NCBI RefSeq assembly: GCF_006265175.1
Contig: NZ_VDCQ01000035.1
Location: 1 to 64,000 of the forward strand
Source of the DNA: Paenibacillus hemerocallicola
Lineage (GTDB): Bacteria; Bacillota; Bacilli; Paenibacillales; NBRC-103111
Direction of reading: 5' to 3'
DNA length: 64,000 nucleotides
The notes beneath the pieces are model-generated. The model ran no database searches. It was not told where the DNA came from and worked only from the letters and a program-made list of their open reading frames with translations. This document shows, in pieces, positions 10,043 to 19,507 of this stretch. The position numbers and the translations under genes are program-made. Numbering within the stretch: the first letter of the stretch is position 1; each line of letters opens with the position of its first letter.

Positions 10043-10240
10043 TTCCCCGACGTAAAACAGTTTCGACAGCATCGGCAGCGTGATTTTCTGGTTGTAATGC
10101 CTTTCCACATAACCACAGACCCGATGTACAAGCAGCTCGTTCGTAGAAGGGATTTCCGACTTGTGTTTCCACTTGTTGTAGTAGCGGGACAGCAGGATGA
10201 ACCGTTCGGTCATCCGCAGCTGCGCCAGAGCTTGATAGCC
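10043..10240 (-). pseudogene. AraC-regulator fragment
   Basis: The frame gives YQALAQLRMTERFILLSRYY, then ELLVHRVCGYVERHYNQKIT and LPMLSKLFYVGE. This is the end of an AraC sensor domain plus the beginning of its first helix-turn-helix. The second helix-turn-helix and most of the sensor domain are missing, and the LacI gene begins within 60 bases on the other side. It probably once regulated the tandem SBPs just downstream. Confidence 0.6.
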
Positions 10241-10298
10241 GGAATCCCTCGGCAATCTCCGGCCCCCATCGGCGTTCGCGCCCGACGAGATGCCCGCG

Positions 10299-11342
10299 CT
10301 ACAACGGCAATACGGTTTTGCCCGGTTGAAATTCCCCTTGCAGCATCGTGTGCTCATACGGCGCGTTCGGATTGGCAATCCGCCACAGCATCCGCTCCGC
10401 GGCACGCGTTCCCGCTTCCCGGATCAGCAATTTCGGACGGGACAGTTCCGGCCAGTACGGATTCGATGTATTTTCCAGACTGATCAACGACAATTGCTCC
10501 GGTATTCGTATGCCGTTTTCCTCACAAGCCCGGAATATCCAAGGCAAGTGGTAATTGACGCCGCAAAGCACCGCCGTAATATTTTGCTTGCGCACCCTGT
10601 GCGCTAGCTCTTCCATATTGCTGCGGCGATCCGTCGTTCGCACCCGAAGCATATGATCTTCCCGCACAGCCGAAAGGCCGTACTCCCGCATCGTCATGAC
10701 GAAGGCATCCCAGCGCAAGACGAACCCCCGCCACTCCTCCAAGTAATCGCCAACGTACAAAATTCGACGATGGCCGTGCCGGACGAGATGCTCCACGGAC
10801 TGGCGGACGGCCGCTCCGACATCCCAAATGACGCTATCGGCTCGCGTGCCCGGCATTACGTAATAGATCAGAACCTGCGGGACAGGACAGTTCAATATAG
10901 CATCCAGAGACTCCCGGTCAAGCATCGGAGCCAGGAACAGCCCGTCGCAAAGATCGATCTGATGAAGTCGGGCCCAGGCTTCGACCGACATCTCTCCCGC
11001 GGCCGGCAACGACAGCTGCTCCACGGTATGCCCATGAGAAGTCATCTTTTGTTGAAGCCCCTCGGCCAATAGCGGATTCATGTCGTTTGTTTCGCTGCTG
11101 CGAAAAGGAACGATCAATTTGAATCGGTACGGCTTGCTGCTATGCAGCGGGATTTGCTCGATCGTCTGGGCGCGCTCCTGCGCTTTGCTGGCATAGCCCA
11201 TCTCCTGCGCCAACTGAAACAACTGGTGCCGCACCGGCTCCGAAACCCCGGTCAATCCGCGCAGCGCCTTGGACGCGGTCTGGACCGATACCCCTGCTGC
11301 ATCTGCAATATGTTGAAGCGTAACTGCCTTCTTCTTGCGCAT
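10299..11342 (-). CDS. LacI-family transcriptional regulator
   Basis: 347 residues, full length for the family. The N-terminal helix-turn-helix VTLQHIADAAGVSVQTASKA (8-27) is followed by a hinge and then by a periplasmic-binding-protein-like sensor (KLIVPFRSSETNDMNP to about 340). Such proteins repress sugar genes until a sugar binds. It is divergent from the SBP/beta-helix pair at 11.7-15 kb across a 335-base AT-rich gap that holds a perfect palindrome, so it is the likely regulator of that pair. The ligand cannot be read from the sequence. Confidence 0.9.
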   Translation of the reverse strand: MRKKKAVTLQHIADAAGVSVQTASKALRGLTGVSEPVRHQLFQLAQEMGYASKAQERAQTIEQIPLHSSKPYRFKLIVPFRSSETNDMNPLLAEGLQQKMTSHGHTVEQLSLPAAGEMSVEAWARLHQIDLCDGLFLAPMLDRESLDAILNCPVPQVLIYYVMPGTRADSVIWDVGAAVRQSVEHLVRHGHRRILYVGDYLEEWRGFVLRWDAFVMTMREYGLSAVREDHMLRVRTTDRRSNMEELAHRVRKQNITAVLCGVNYHLPWIFRACEENGIRIPEQLSLISLENTSNPYWPELSRPKLLIREAGTRAAERMLWRIANPNAPYEHTMLQGEFQPGKTVLPL

Positions 11343-11677
11343 CGTGTGTTCCTCTCTCTCCGTAATACCTGAACAGCGCCTTTTTTAACCACATACATCA
11401 CTTTTATTTTTTAACTCTAATATTTAAACATTAACTTTAACTTTTTTCAATGGAATTACGCTATATCAAGCCAATAGCGTGCTTTTCACGCTAAAAATCA
11501 GTATAAATGAGTGAAAATTAATTATATTTTCACCTTAATTTCCTTCTCAAACTTATTCTTTTCTTTAAATTTTATTTTTTAAGCACATTTTAAACTGGAA
11601 TCCCCAGTTTGTTTCACCTAAGATGAATTTGTAAGAAAGCGCATTCAATAACTATTACAAAAAAGAGGGTGTTCTGC
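11343..11677. promoter_or_regulatory. Divergent control region between LacI gene and SBP gene
   Basis: An AT-rich gap without coding sequence. It holds a perfect inverted repeat, TAGCGTG-N5-CACGCTA (11475-11493), with the size and symmetry of a LacI-family operator. Several T/A-rich blocks could be promoters in either direction, but I cannot choose among them. GAGGG at 11665-11669 is the ribosome site for the downstream TTG start. Confidence 0.5.
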
Positions 11678-13015
11678 TTGTCTTTCTCATCCCGTCTCAC
11701 CCGGCTGGCTTCGATCGCCGCCACCGTTGCCGTTCTGTCAGCCTGCGGCCAACAGGACGCACCGCCGTCCGGCTCGGCGGATTCGTCGTCTCCCGCGCCC
11801 CCGTCCGCACCTATCAAACTGGTGATGCTGCAGGACGGGGCGACGCTTACGAAGGAGGAATTCCAGACGTTAATCGCGGAGCCCGTCGCCGCCAAATATC
11901 CGCACATTACGATGGAACTCGCGGTCAACGGCAAAGGGGACGAGAGCCTCCAACAGTTTATCGCTTCCGGCTCCTTTCCCGATCTGATCTTCGGCACGTA
12001 CCCGCGCATCACCAGTCACCGGGAATTCCAAACGGTGGAAAACTTGAATCCGATGATCGGACGCAACAAGCTGGACCTGCAGCGCTTTGACCCGGGGGCT
12101 ATCGCGACCGCCCGCGTCTATTCCGGAAACGGCAACCTCTACGCCTTGCCCTTCTCCTTGAATTTCACCGCGACGTTCTACAACAAAGACATTTTCGACA
12201 AATTCGGACAGCCGTATCCGAAGGAAGGCATGACCTGGGAGGACGCGCTGGACGTCGCCAGAAGCGTATCGCGCATCTCCGACGGCGTTCAGTACCGCGG
12301 CGCGTTTATTCAAGGCATTGGCGATGTCTCTTCCCAGCTCGGCCTGTCCCGCATCGATCCGGCCGCCGGAAAAGCCAATATAGCTTCTCAGGCAGGTTGG
12401 AAGTCGCTGTTCGAGCTGTACAAGGCATTCAACGATCTTCCGGGCAACAAAGACGCGCATACGTCGACCACACTGAATAACGGTTTCCTCAAGGAACAGA
12501 ACGTCGCGATGGCGATCAGCTACGACGCCCGCTTTGCCGCGCTGGAGAAGCTGTACGGCACGCCGCAGGATTTTGCTTGGGATGTCACCCAGTTTCCGAG
12601 CTTCAAGGAGAAGCCGAACGTGACCGTTGCCTCTTCCGGCCATTTCCTGATGCTGTCCTCGCTCGGCAAGCACAAGGAAGAAGCGTTCCGGGTGATCGAG
12701 CTGCTGGGCTCGCCGGAAGTGCAGCGAAAAATAACCGACTTCGGCCGCTTTACCGCGCTGCAGGACCCGGCGATCAAGGAAATGTACGGTCATACGATGA
12801 AATCGATGCAGGGCAAAAACATTAAAGCGGTATTCAAAAGCCGGTTCGCCGATCCTGTTCCGCCGCATCGGGACGACGATCTGACACTGCCGCAGATCAA
12901 TGCCGCGCTGACTCGGGCGGTCAACAATGAAATCGACGTCAATACCGCGCTGCGCCAGGCCGAGGAAGCGATCAACAAGGCGATCGCCGAACGGGCGGCA
13001 GGACAAGGGAAATAA
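11678..13015 (+). CDS. Extracellular solute-binding lipoprotein, family 1 (SBP)
   Basis: 445 residues from a TTG at 11678, eight bases after GAGGG; a GTG at 11669 overlaps the ribosome site and is less likely. Lipobox LSAC (Cys23), then a Ser/Pro-rich linker. TATFYNKDIFDKFGQPYPKE and the ending NTALRQAEEAINKAI mark it as a paralogue of the SBPs at 4067 and 36116. It should bind an oligosaccharide on the cell surface. The beta-helix gene follows 44 bases later with its own ribosome site, so the two form an operon facing the LacI regulator. There is no permease. Confidence 0.9.
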   Translation: MSFSSRLTRLASIAATVAVLSACGQQDAPPSGSADSSSPAPPSAPIKLVMLQDGATLTKEEFQTLIAEPVAAKYPHITMELAVNGKGDESLQQFIASGSFPDLIFGTYPRITSHREFQTVENLNPMIGRNKLDLQRFDPGAIATARVYSGNGNLYALPFSLNFTATFYNKDIFDKFGQPYPKEGMTWEDALDVARSVSRISDGVQYRGAFIQGIGDVSSQLGLSRIDPAAGKANIASQAGWKSLFELYKAFNDLPGNKDAHTSTTLNNGFLKEQNVAMAISYDARFAALEKLYGTPQDFAWDVTQFPSFKEKPNVTVASSGHFLMLSSLGKHKEEAFRVIELLGSPEVQRKITDFGRFTALQDPAIKEMYGHTMKSMQGKNIKAVFKSRFADPVPPHRDDDLTLPQINAALTRAVNNEIDVNTALRQAEEAINKAIAERAAGQGK

Positions 13016-13059
13016 AATCGCGCACAACAAATCAAACCATAACCAAGGAGGCTATAACG

Positions 13060-15045
13060 ATGACCGATTTTCGTCAACCCCCTCTGGATGACCCGCATGA
13101 CGTATTTACAGCCCAACCTTCCGTGTCCTCCGGCACCGGCGACACTTCCGATGCCGGACCGCGCAAGCTCAGCCGCCGCAAGCTGCTGGCGGGCCTCGGC
13201 GCAACCGGACTTGCCGCAACCTCCGTTATGCTGTGGAACGGTGACGGCAGCCGCAGCGTCTTGGCGGACGTTTACAACGACCCCTCCCGGAAAATAAAAC
13301 CGGTCCCCCGACACGCAGCCGGCTGCTGTTTCCTGACCACGATCGGCGACCTGCGCGCGCTGGCAACGCCGGACCCCGATATCGTCTATTATGTGACCGA
13401 TCCCGGACAAGAGGGCTTTTTCAGCTACGATCCGCTGGACACCGCTTCGACCGACAATACCGGAACGATTCTCGTTTCCGGAGGCGGTGCGCGCTTCAAG
13501 CGCCATCTGTCCGACATGCTCTCGGCATCTTGGTTCGGGACAAAAGGCGACGGCGTCACCGCAAATACTGCAGCCTTTCAAGCGGCGCTGAATGCCGCCG
13601 CAGGCAAGACGCTGTATATTCCCAAGCAGACCGGACCGTTTTACTTGACCGGCCAGCTGTTTGTCTCCAGCAACACCACGATTGTGCTCGAAAGCGGGAC
13701 GATTATTCAGGCGCTCGATACGCTAAGCCGGACCGCGCCCTACGAGCGTCTGCTTCGCCTGAAAATGGTGGAAAACGTCGTGATCCGCGGCAACGGAGCC
13801 ACTTTGCGCATGAATAAGGCCGTCTATACGAGCGGCGAGCAAGCCCACTGCGTCGACATCAGCGGATCGCGCAACGTGGTGATCGAGAACTTGAACTGCA
13901 ATGACAGCGGCGGGGACGGGTTTTACGTAGGCGTCTATGAGGTGACCCCCGGTCATGGCCCTTGCAGAGACATCATCCTGCGCGACTGCGCGGCCGATAA
14001 CAACCGGCGGCAAGGCTTGTCCGTCATATCGGTGGACGGCCTGCTGGTGGAAAACTGCCGGTTTACGAATACGAACGGCACCGCTCCGGAATCGGGCGTC
14101 GATGTGGAGCCGAACGGGCAAAGCGAGCCGCTGCGCCGCATCCGGTTTGTAAACTGTCTGTCTCAGGGCAATGCCGGTCAAGGTTTCCTGACCGCGCTGC
14201 TCAAGCCGACCCGGCTCTCTCCGCTCATCGATATTACGTTCGAGGGCTGTACGACGCGCGGCAACCTTTACGGCTTCGTGATCAACTCCGCAGAGGAGGG
14301 CGTCAAAGCGCCGCAGGGAGAAATCCGTATGATCGACTGCACGGCGGAAGAGGCTCAGTCTTCGGGATTTTGGGACATTTCCAATTCCTCCGACAGCTTG
14401 CGCCGGACCTACGTGCGCTGTCGGGCGATCAACTGTCAGACGACGATGGCGCCGGACAGTGTCTACGGCTTCAGCGCTTCCTTTGTCGTCACTTGCTCCA
14501 CCTCGCGGCCCCGTGTCTCGGTCGGCAATGTGGAGATGATCGATTGCCAGTCCATCGATACACGCGCCACGGCTCTCGTCAAGCACGGCTTCGCGCTGAA
14601 AAAGCGCTCGGCGCAAAAGATCGGCGATGTGCGGTTTTTCAACTGCACGACGATCGGCGGCAACCAGAACACGTATCTGATCGATTCGGTGGCGGAGCGG
14701 GTCGCCGCGGTCCATATTCCGCAGCCGCGTCATGAAGTGGCCGCTTCCGCTGCCCTCACCTTCAACTGGCTGGAAGCCGCCATTACAAATCAGCCGGCGC
14801 TTGGAAACATCACGCTTACCCTGCCCGTTGCGAAGGCGGAGATCCGGTATACGTTTATTGTCGATGCCGCTTTTCAGATGAAGCTGCAGGCTGCGGGCAG
14901 CGGCGACCTGCTGACGCCGGACGGACCCAAATCGTACATCGCAAGCTCCATCCCCGGCAGCACGATAACATTGCGTGGACGAGCCGACCTGAAATGGGAA
15001 ATCGTATCGGCCGTCGGCGACTGGCTTACCGACAGTGGCGTGTAG
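13060..15045 (+). CDS. Tat-exported right-handed beta-helix protein
   Basis: 661 residues; AAGGAGG precedes the ATG. The Tat motif LSRRKLLAGLG (38-48) is followed by a hydrophobic segment. Residues 93-149 hold the conserved small domain (TTIGDLRALATPDPDIVYYV, YDPLDTASTDNTGT, GARFKR), and from about 155 the helix begins (SASWFGTKGDGVTANTAAFQ). Parallel beta-helix rungs with VENCRFTNT-type repeats run to about residue 540, and a beta-sandwich-like tail completes the protein. It is a secreted or surface polysaccharide-binding or polysaccharide-cleaving protein; no catalytic residues can be assigned by eye. It is co-transcribed with the SBP upstream and followed by a strong hairpin. Confidence 0.87.
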   Translation: MTDFRQPPLDDPHDVFTAQPSVSSGTGDTSDAGPRKLSRRKLLAGLGATGLAATSVMLWNGDGSRSVLADVYNDPSRKIKPVPRHAAGCCFLTTIGDLRALATPDPDIVYYVTDPGQEGFFSYDPLDTASTDNTGTILVSGGGARFKRHLSDMLSASWFGTKGDGVTANTAAFQAALNAAAGKTLYIPKQTGPFYLTGQLFVSSNTTIVLESGTIIQALDTLSRTAPYERLLRLKMVENVVIRGNGATLRMNKAVYTSGEQAHCVDISGSRNVVIENLNCNDSGGDGFYVGVYEVTPGHGPCRDIILRDCAADNNRRQGLSVISVDGLLVENCRFTNTNGTAPESGVDVEPNGQSEPLRRIRFVNCLSQGNAGQGFLTALLKPTRLSPLIDITFEGCTTRGNLYGFVINSAEEGVKAPQGEIRMIDCTAEEAQSSGFWDISNSSDSLRRTYVRCRAINCQTTMAPDSVYGFSASFVVTCSTSRPRVSVGNVEMIDCQSIDTRATALVKHGFALKKRSAQKIGDVRFFNCTTIGGNQNTYLIDSVAERVAAVHIPQPRHEVAASAALTFNWLEAAITNQPALGNITLTLPVAKAEIRYTFIVDAAFQMKLQAAGSGDLLTPDGPKSYIASSIPGSTITLRGRADLKWEIVSAVGDWLTDSGV

Positions 15046-15052
15046 GGCGGCA

Positions 15053-15080
15053 TGCCGGGGGAGTGTCCACTCCCCCGGCA
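15053..15080 (+). terminator. Hairpin terminator after the beta-helix gene
   Basis: A perfect 12-bp inverted repeat (TGCCGGGGGAGT and its complement) with a 4-base loop starts eight bases after the stop codon. There is no clear T run after it, so it may act as an RNA end-protecting hairpin as well as a terminator. Confidence 0.6.
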
Positions 15081-15250
15081 TCGTCAGTCCGTTATGCTCG
15101 ATATGCTGCAAAATGTACCCTTGGTCGAGCATCCGCTTTCGACGACAGTCAACAGCCCGCGTCCCGCCGTTCGTCTGCGGGATAACGTGAGCACTTCCTC
15201 AAACTCGATCAAAAATAAGATTGGCGCTGCAGCCATCATTTTCAGCAACA

Positions 15251-16498
15251 TCATACTCCTTCAATTTGATTTTCATCAAGCTTAGCATGGCGCATCGGGG
15301 AGAGCCAGAACCAGATTGCGCAAAACGCTAATCCCGCCACGGCAAGGGTCAAAGAGGTGCGGAACCCGAACGTGTCTGCAATTAGTCCACCCAGGGGCGC
15401 CCCGATCACGATCATACTGCGATTGATCGATCTCATCGTAGCGTTCATACGTCCTTGCAGGGAGAGCGGAGTAACGGTTTGGCGATAGCCCATTTCCAAC
15501 GGTCCTTCGACGCCCATTGCAAAACCATATAGAAATTGTCCCGACATCACCACGAACATCGGGAAGACGGGGCTATGGAATGAATCGACGGAAGGCGCCA
15601 CTGCAATCAAGAACAAGGCGGGGACGTATAATATGCGGGAGAATGTCATCGCAAGGCCGACGCCAAGACGCTGTCCAACCATGGTGGACAGGAAACTCCC
15701 CGCTACCGCTCCAATTCCCGCAGCCGCAAGAGCAAAGCCGACTTTCGATTCGTTAAAGCCAAGCTCGACAAGGGCAAAGGTGACCAATACCGCCCCCGTC
15801 ATGCTGTGAAAGAAAAACCAGGCATGCGTATTGAGGGCGAGCGATCGCAGATAGGGATGCCGATACACCCATCGCAATCCTTCTTTCACTTGCGTCCGAA
15901 CAGATCCGGCCGGCGCTTCCACTTTGGACGCGTGTTGGATCGAAGCCATCCATGCTCCGGACATCCCGTAAGCCGCCGCGTTGACCAGAACCGTGAACGG
16001 GGCTCCAACCCAAGCAACCAAGCCTCCGGCTAGTGCCGGACCGCTGGATTCAGCCACGGCGGCGCTCTGTTCCAGACGCGCGTTCGCTCGGGTCAACATA
16101 TCTTTCGGCACCAATTGGGGCACAAAAGACTGGTAGGCCGCATCATGGAAAATGGACAATATGCCGAATCCCATCATCATGACCATCAACCAGCCCATTT
16201 GAAGCGTTCCGAATAGATCCGTCAACCCGATTAAAGCCATCAAGATACCCCGTCCCAAATCCGTTAACACAAGCACATATTTACGCTGAGCCCGATCAAT
16301 CATCACCCCGGCGACAAGTCCAAGAACGACATAGGGAAGCCACCTGGACGCATTCATCCACCCCACGTCTGCGGCTCCTCCTTGAAGGTTGGCCACGATT
16401 AAGACCTGAAGGGACAGCGAGGTGATATAGGTGCCAAAGTAAGAAGTCGTGGAGGCAGCCCAAAAACGAACAAAAGATTGAGATTGGGAGAGTTTCAA
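15251..16498 (-). CDS. MFS transporter (MFS_3 / exporter type)
   Basis: About 415 residues, about 12 hydrophobic helices. The start is chosen at the TTG at 16498 (MKLSQSQSFVRFW), which has AAAGGAG upstream; the longer frame runs into unrelated DNA. The motif VMIDRAQRKYVLVLTD between helices 2 and 3 and the repeated GG/AG helices fit the major facilitator family near enterobactin/macrolide exporters. It probably expels a small molecule by proton antiport. It stands alone on the minus strand, convergent with the beta-helix gene. The DNA upstream is a patchwork of relics, including a decayed aminoglycoside-modifying enzyme. Confidence 0.82.
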   Translation of the reverse strand: MKLSQSQSFVRFWAASTTSYFGTYITSLSLQVLIVANLQGGAADVGWMNASRWLPYVVLGLVAGVMIDRAQRKYVLVLTDLGRGILMALIGLTDLFGTLQMGWLMVMMMGFGILSIFHDAAYQSFVPQLVPKDMLTRANARLEQSAAVAESSGPALAGGLVAWVGAPFTVLVNAAAYGMSGAWMASIQHASKVEAPAGSVRTQVKEGLRWVYRHPYLRSLALNTHAWFFFHSMTGAVLVTFALVELGFNESKVGFALAAAGIGAVAGSFLSTMVGQRLGVGLAMTFSRILYVPALFLIAVAPSVDSFHSPVFPMFVVMSGQFLYGFAMGVEGPLEMGYRQTVTPLSLQGRMNATMRSINRSMIVIGAPLGGLIADTFGFRTSLTLAVAGLAFCAIWFWLSPMRHAKLDENQIEGV

Positions 16499-16617
16499 GA
16501 TTGCTAGGACTCCTTTGCGATCAAATTTCCCGCAGCATGGCCACCTCCATGCACCAACATTTTTCATGGTGTCCGGCATCGATCCGCTCGATCTTCAGCA
16601 CGGGAAGCCTGTGGACG

Positions 16618-16842
16618 CTATACCGACTTATCACGATATTGCTGCTTCGTATACGCGGTGATTGCCCGATCGTAATCCGGATATGGATAGCCGAAAATGT
16701 CCGCCACCGCACTGGAGGACTGTCTGAACATCTCGAAGCACGTGAACAACGACTTCCACATCTGAGGATAACCGTTCCCGGCATAGGTGGACAACAGATC
16801 GCCCCAGCGGTCCGCTTCAAGATAACGGTCGATAAATTTATA
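16618..16842 (-). pseudogene. Aminoglycoside 6-adenylyltransferase relic, C-terminal part
   Basis: Translation of the minus strand gives KFIDRYLEADRWGDLLSTYA, then MWKSLFTCFEMFRQSSS and FGYPYPDYDRAITAYTKQQY, ending at a natural stop (16618-16620). This is the typical C-terminus of the ANT(6)/AadK family, which adenylylates streptomycin-type drugs. About 70 of some 290 residues remain; the nucleotidyltransferase domain is gone, so it is non-functional. Confidence 0.7.
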
Positions 16843-17210
16843 ACACCTGGGATGACATGGGTATCAGTTTCCACTAAAAATCGCAATTAGCACTCACTAC
16901 ATTCGAATGCTAGTCCAATGCTATCTTATTTTTCGTTTTTATGTCAATTCGAAGATGAACTTATCGACGTACTCGAAGGATGAGCTAACGCAATTAAGCG
17001 TAAAAAGAGCCTCGGGCAATCACTTCCATCTCAGCACGGACCGTCTTCCCGGCCCCGTCAGCCCCCGACTTGGGCAATAGCACAGCACAAGCTCAACCGC
17101 TTCTCTGGCCTGCTCCTCGATATCCGATGCGCCCGAACGAAACGCGAAAGGACCCCCAGTCCCCTGAATGAGGGGATGGAGGTCCTTGACTCGCTCTTAC
17201 TTGAACGGCC
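16843..17210. other. Degraded intergenic DNA
   Basis: No intact gene. A minus-strand frame around 17030-17160 reads SDIEEQAREAVELVL, which faintly resembles the last helix of a TetR-type regulator, but this is too little to name. The stretch lies between two clear relics and is probably decayed coding DNA. Confidence 0.35.
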
Positions 17211-17797
17211 CTACAACAACGAGGTTTGCAGCGTTCCGGTATTGGTCACCGGCACGGCATACCGGCTGCCCAAAGGCGATCGGAGAACAAGCCGCTCCTC
17301 TCCGATACGGCCGAACGGCTCCCACACGCCGGACGTTCCGCCGGTTACACACACCCATCCGACATAATCCGATGAAGAAACGTCCGTCTTGTACACCAGC
17401 GATCCCCGCACCCAATCCCCGGCCGTTGGCACGCTGTCGGCCGAACTGACCGTCGCGCCCTTGGCCAAGCCTTCCGGAGTCATCAACCGCTACACATAGC
17501 CTGCATTGCCTACAGGCGCGCCGGCACCCGAGAATACATTGTCCTGCGTAATGCGCACATCCGAGCCGTTCGCTCCTGTAGCCAGAAAAATACATTGCCG
17601 GGCTGCCACGATCGAGTTTCCGCTCACGATCGTGTCGGTGACATCCGTAGCCGTCCGTAGTGCCGGCATCGACCTGCCCATCCCGGCATGCTCGGCAACT
17701 TTGACGCCGTCCAGCCAAAGCGATATCGTCTGCACACCGTCAAAGTTGATGCTCCAGTCATGGATGGCTTGTTCGCTCGGCATATCCAGTTGAAATT
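17211..17797 (-). pseudogene. C-terminal relic of a secreted beta-helix-type protein
   Basis: The frame starts directly behind the SBP gene with FQLDMPSEQAIHDWSINFDG, runs through SLWLDGVKVAEHAGMG and DNVFSGAGAPVGNAGYV, meets an in-frame TAG (17490-17492), and continues to a natural stop with VYKTDVSSSDYVGWVCVTGG and TSGVWEPFG. The last segment resembles the C-terminal cap found on many pectate-lyase/tailspike-like proteins. The signal peptide and the helix itself are missing. Its place right after an SBP gene repeats the SBP then beta-helix order of three other loci in this window. Confidence 0.6.
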
Positions 17798-17812
17798 GGT
17801 CCGAACGGCGAA

Positions 17813-19459
17813 TTATTTCGTATACCAGTCTTTCGTAAGCACGATGGAGGCTTTGTTGTCGGTAAACCACTTCTTATAGAAGTCGTCTACCTGCAAGCCG
17901 CCGGCCTTTTCCCAGGCGGATTTGGCATCTGCCAGGGCTTTCTCGATCGGGTACGAGGCCCCTCCGACAGTGGCTTTCGACCAGATATCCGCTGCGGCCT
18001 TTAATCCGTTCGTATAGATTAATTGCAAGTCTTGAGGTAAAGAAGGCAAGGAATTTTGATCAATGTCGTAGTAGATCGGACGCTCCACTTTCAGGTAGGC
18101 GTCATCCGAGCTTTTAACAATCTCGGCGAATTCCTTGTCGATCGGTTTCGAAGTGTCCAACTGAGAAATGTACCTCGCGCAATCGCCTTCTTGCACGGTT
18201 GAATACAGCATCCGATAATCCGCGGTCCATGAGACCTCTTTGGTAGAGATCGGCTGGTTGGGAGCCGGACAGCCGTTTGCCCCTTTTTTGTAGTGCGTGC
18301 CTTCCAGGCCATACTTCAGCGTATTTCCGGTGGACTCTTTCACAAGGAAATCGACGTACTTCATAATGGCTTCCGGATCTTTGGCTGCAGCGTTGACTAC
18401 CGTTGTAATGAATATGGGCGGATTGATGGCCGGACTAAACTGGCCGAAGCTGGACTTGGGCAAAGGAATGGCAATGATTTCGCCGCTCGGGTTGTTTTTC
18501 TTGAACGACTCGAATACTTTATAGCCCAATGCGTTCGCTCCTCCATTGGCCCCAAATATGCCTAGCTTTCCATTGACGAAATCCTGCTGGGCTTTTTCCC
18601 CGTTGCTGTCGGTCAAGAAATCCTTATCGACAAGCCCGTTGTCGTACAGCTGTTTCTTGAATGTATAGGCTGCCGCCGCCCGATCCCATTGATGGACATA
18701 ATTGCCGTTGTTGATCCCGAATTCGCTATAGCCGAACATGGCGTGGACGATTTGTCCCCCTACGAAGCTCAGATTAATGCCGAAGGTATCCTTTTTGCCA
18801 TTGCCATCCGGATCGTTGTCCGCAAAGGCTTTGATGACCTTATACATGTCCTCCGTCGTTTCGGGAACTTCCAAATTCAACTTTTTCAGCCAATCGGCGC
18901 GAACATAAAGTACATGGTTGGTATCCAAAGGTGCGACATAACCAAGTCCGTACAATTTGCCGTCGTCTTTCATGCCGAGTTTCTTCAAGGCAGGGTATTT
19001 TTCCAATAGGGCTTTGTATTCCTTGCTGTATTTGGCAATCGGCTCATCAAGCGGCATTAATTGTTTTTGCGCGTAGGCTTGATTTTTGAACGGCGCGCTA
19101 AATTCGAAGATGAGATCCGGCGCTCCGCCAGAGGCGAATAAGAGGTTCAGCTTTTTCTCCGATTCGGCGCGAGGCACCGAGACGAATTTCACGTCCGTCG
19201 GACCGTTCTGATTCAACCAGTCGGTCCACCTGTTCTTGATCGGCGTTCCTTCCTCCGCCGGGATATTGCCCCGGTCATAGATGGAGGCTGTGATTTGTCC
19301 GCGTTTGGCCGTTGTAGGCGAAGACTGCGCCGAAGACGGATTCTCGGTTGCGGCAGGCGATTCCGATTTACTGCAGGCGGCGAGCAGAGCGCCGGAAGAC
19401 AACACCACGACCATCCCAAGCTTTAGCCCGTTGAAATTGCGGTTAACAGCTGCTTTCAT
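17813..19459 (-). CDS. Extracellular solute-binding lipoprotein of LplA type
   Basis: 548 residues; GGAGGG precedes the ATG. Lipobox LAAC (Cys29), then a Ser/Pro/Thr linker. It contains a calcium-loop-like segment DNDPDGNGKKDTFGI and ends in FTDNKASIVLTKDWYTK, as in the long SBPs that work with LplB/LplC permeases. It captures an oligosaccharide for import. The two permease genes lie upstream on the same strand, separated by 314 bases that hold two palindromic repeats, so its transcription may be partly uncoupled from theirs. A membrane AraC regulator lies further upstream. Confidence 0.9.
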   Translation of the reverse strand: MKAAVNRNFNGLKLGMVVVLSSGALLAACSKSESPAATENPSSAQSSPTTAKRGQITASIYDRGNIPAEEGTPIKNRWTDWLNQNGPTDVKFVSVPRAESEKKLNLLFASGGAPDLIFEFSAPFKNQAYAQKQLMPLDEPIAKYSKEYKALLEKYPALKKLGMKDDGKLYGLGYVAPLDTNHVLYVRADWLKKLNLEVPETTEDMYKVIKAFADNDPDGNGKKDTFGINLSFVGGQIVHAMFGYSEFGINNGNYVHQWDRAAAAYTFKKQLYDNGLVDKDFLTDSNGEKAQQDFVNGKLGIFGANGGANALGYKVFESFKKNNPSGEIIAIPLPKSSFGQFSPAINPPIFITTVVNAAAKDPEAIMKYVDFLVKESTGNTLKYGLEGTHYKKGANGCPAPNQPISTKEVSWTADYRMLYSTVQEGDCARYISQLDTSKPIDKEFAEIVKSSDDAYLKVERPIYYDIDQNSLPSLPQDLQLIYTNGLKAAADIWSKATVGGASYPIEKALADAKSAWEKAGGLQVDDFYKKWFTDNKASIVLTKDWYTK

Positions 19460-19507
19460 TTTTGACCCTCCACATTTGGATTTTTTCCTTTCAGTATAGC
19501 AGTTGCC

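Noticed and set aside
11870-13030. A 386-residue open frame on the minus strand
   Set aside because: Antisense shadow of the SBP gene; composition typical of high-GC shadow frames.
13723-15132. A 469-residue open frame on the minus strand
   Set aside because: It is antisense to the beta-helix gene, has Arg/His/Asp-rich low-complexity composition and no family motif; the plus-strand gene has signal, domain and ribosome site.
16521-16617. LKIERIDAGHHEKCWCMEV, possibly the start of a GNAT acetyltransferase
   Set aside because: Too short and without the acetyl-CoA motif.
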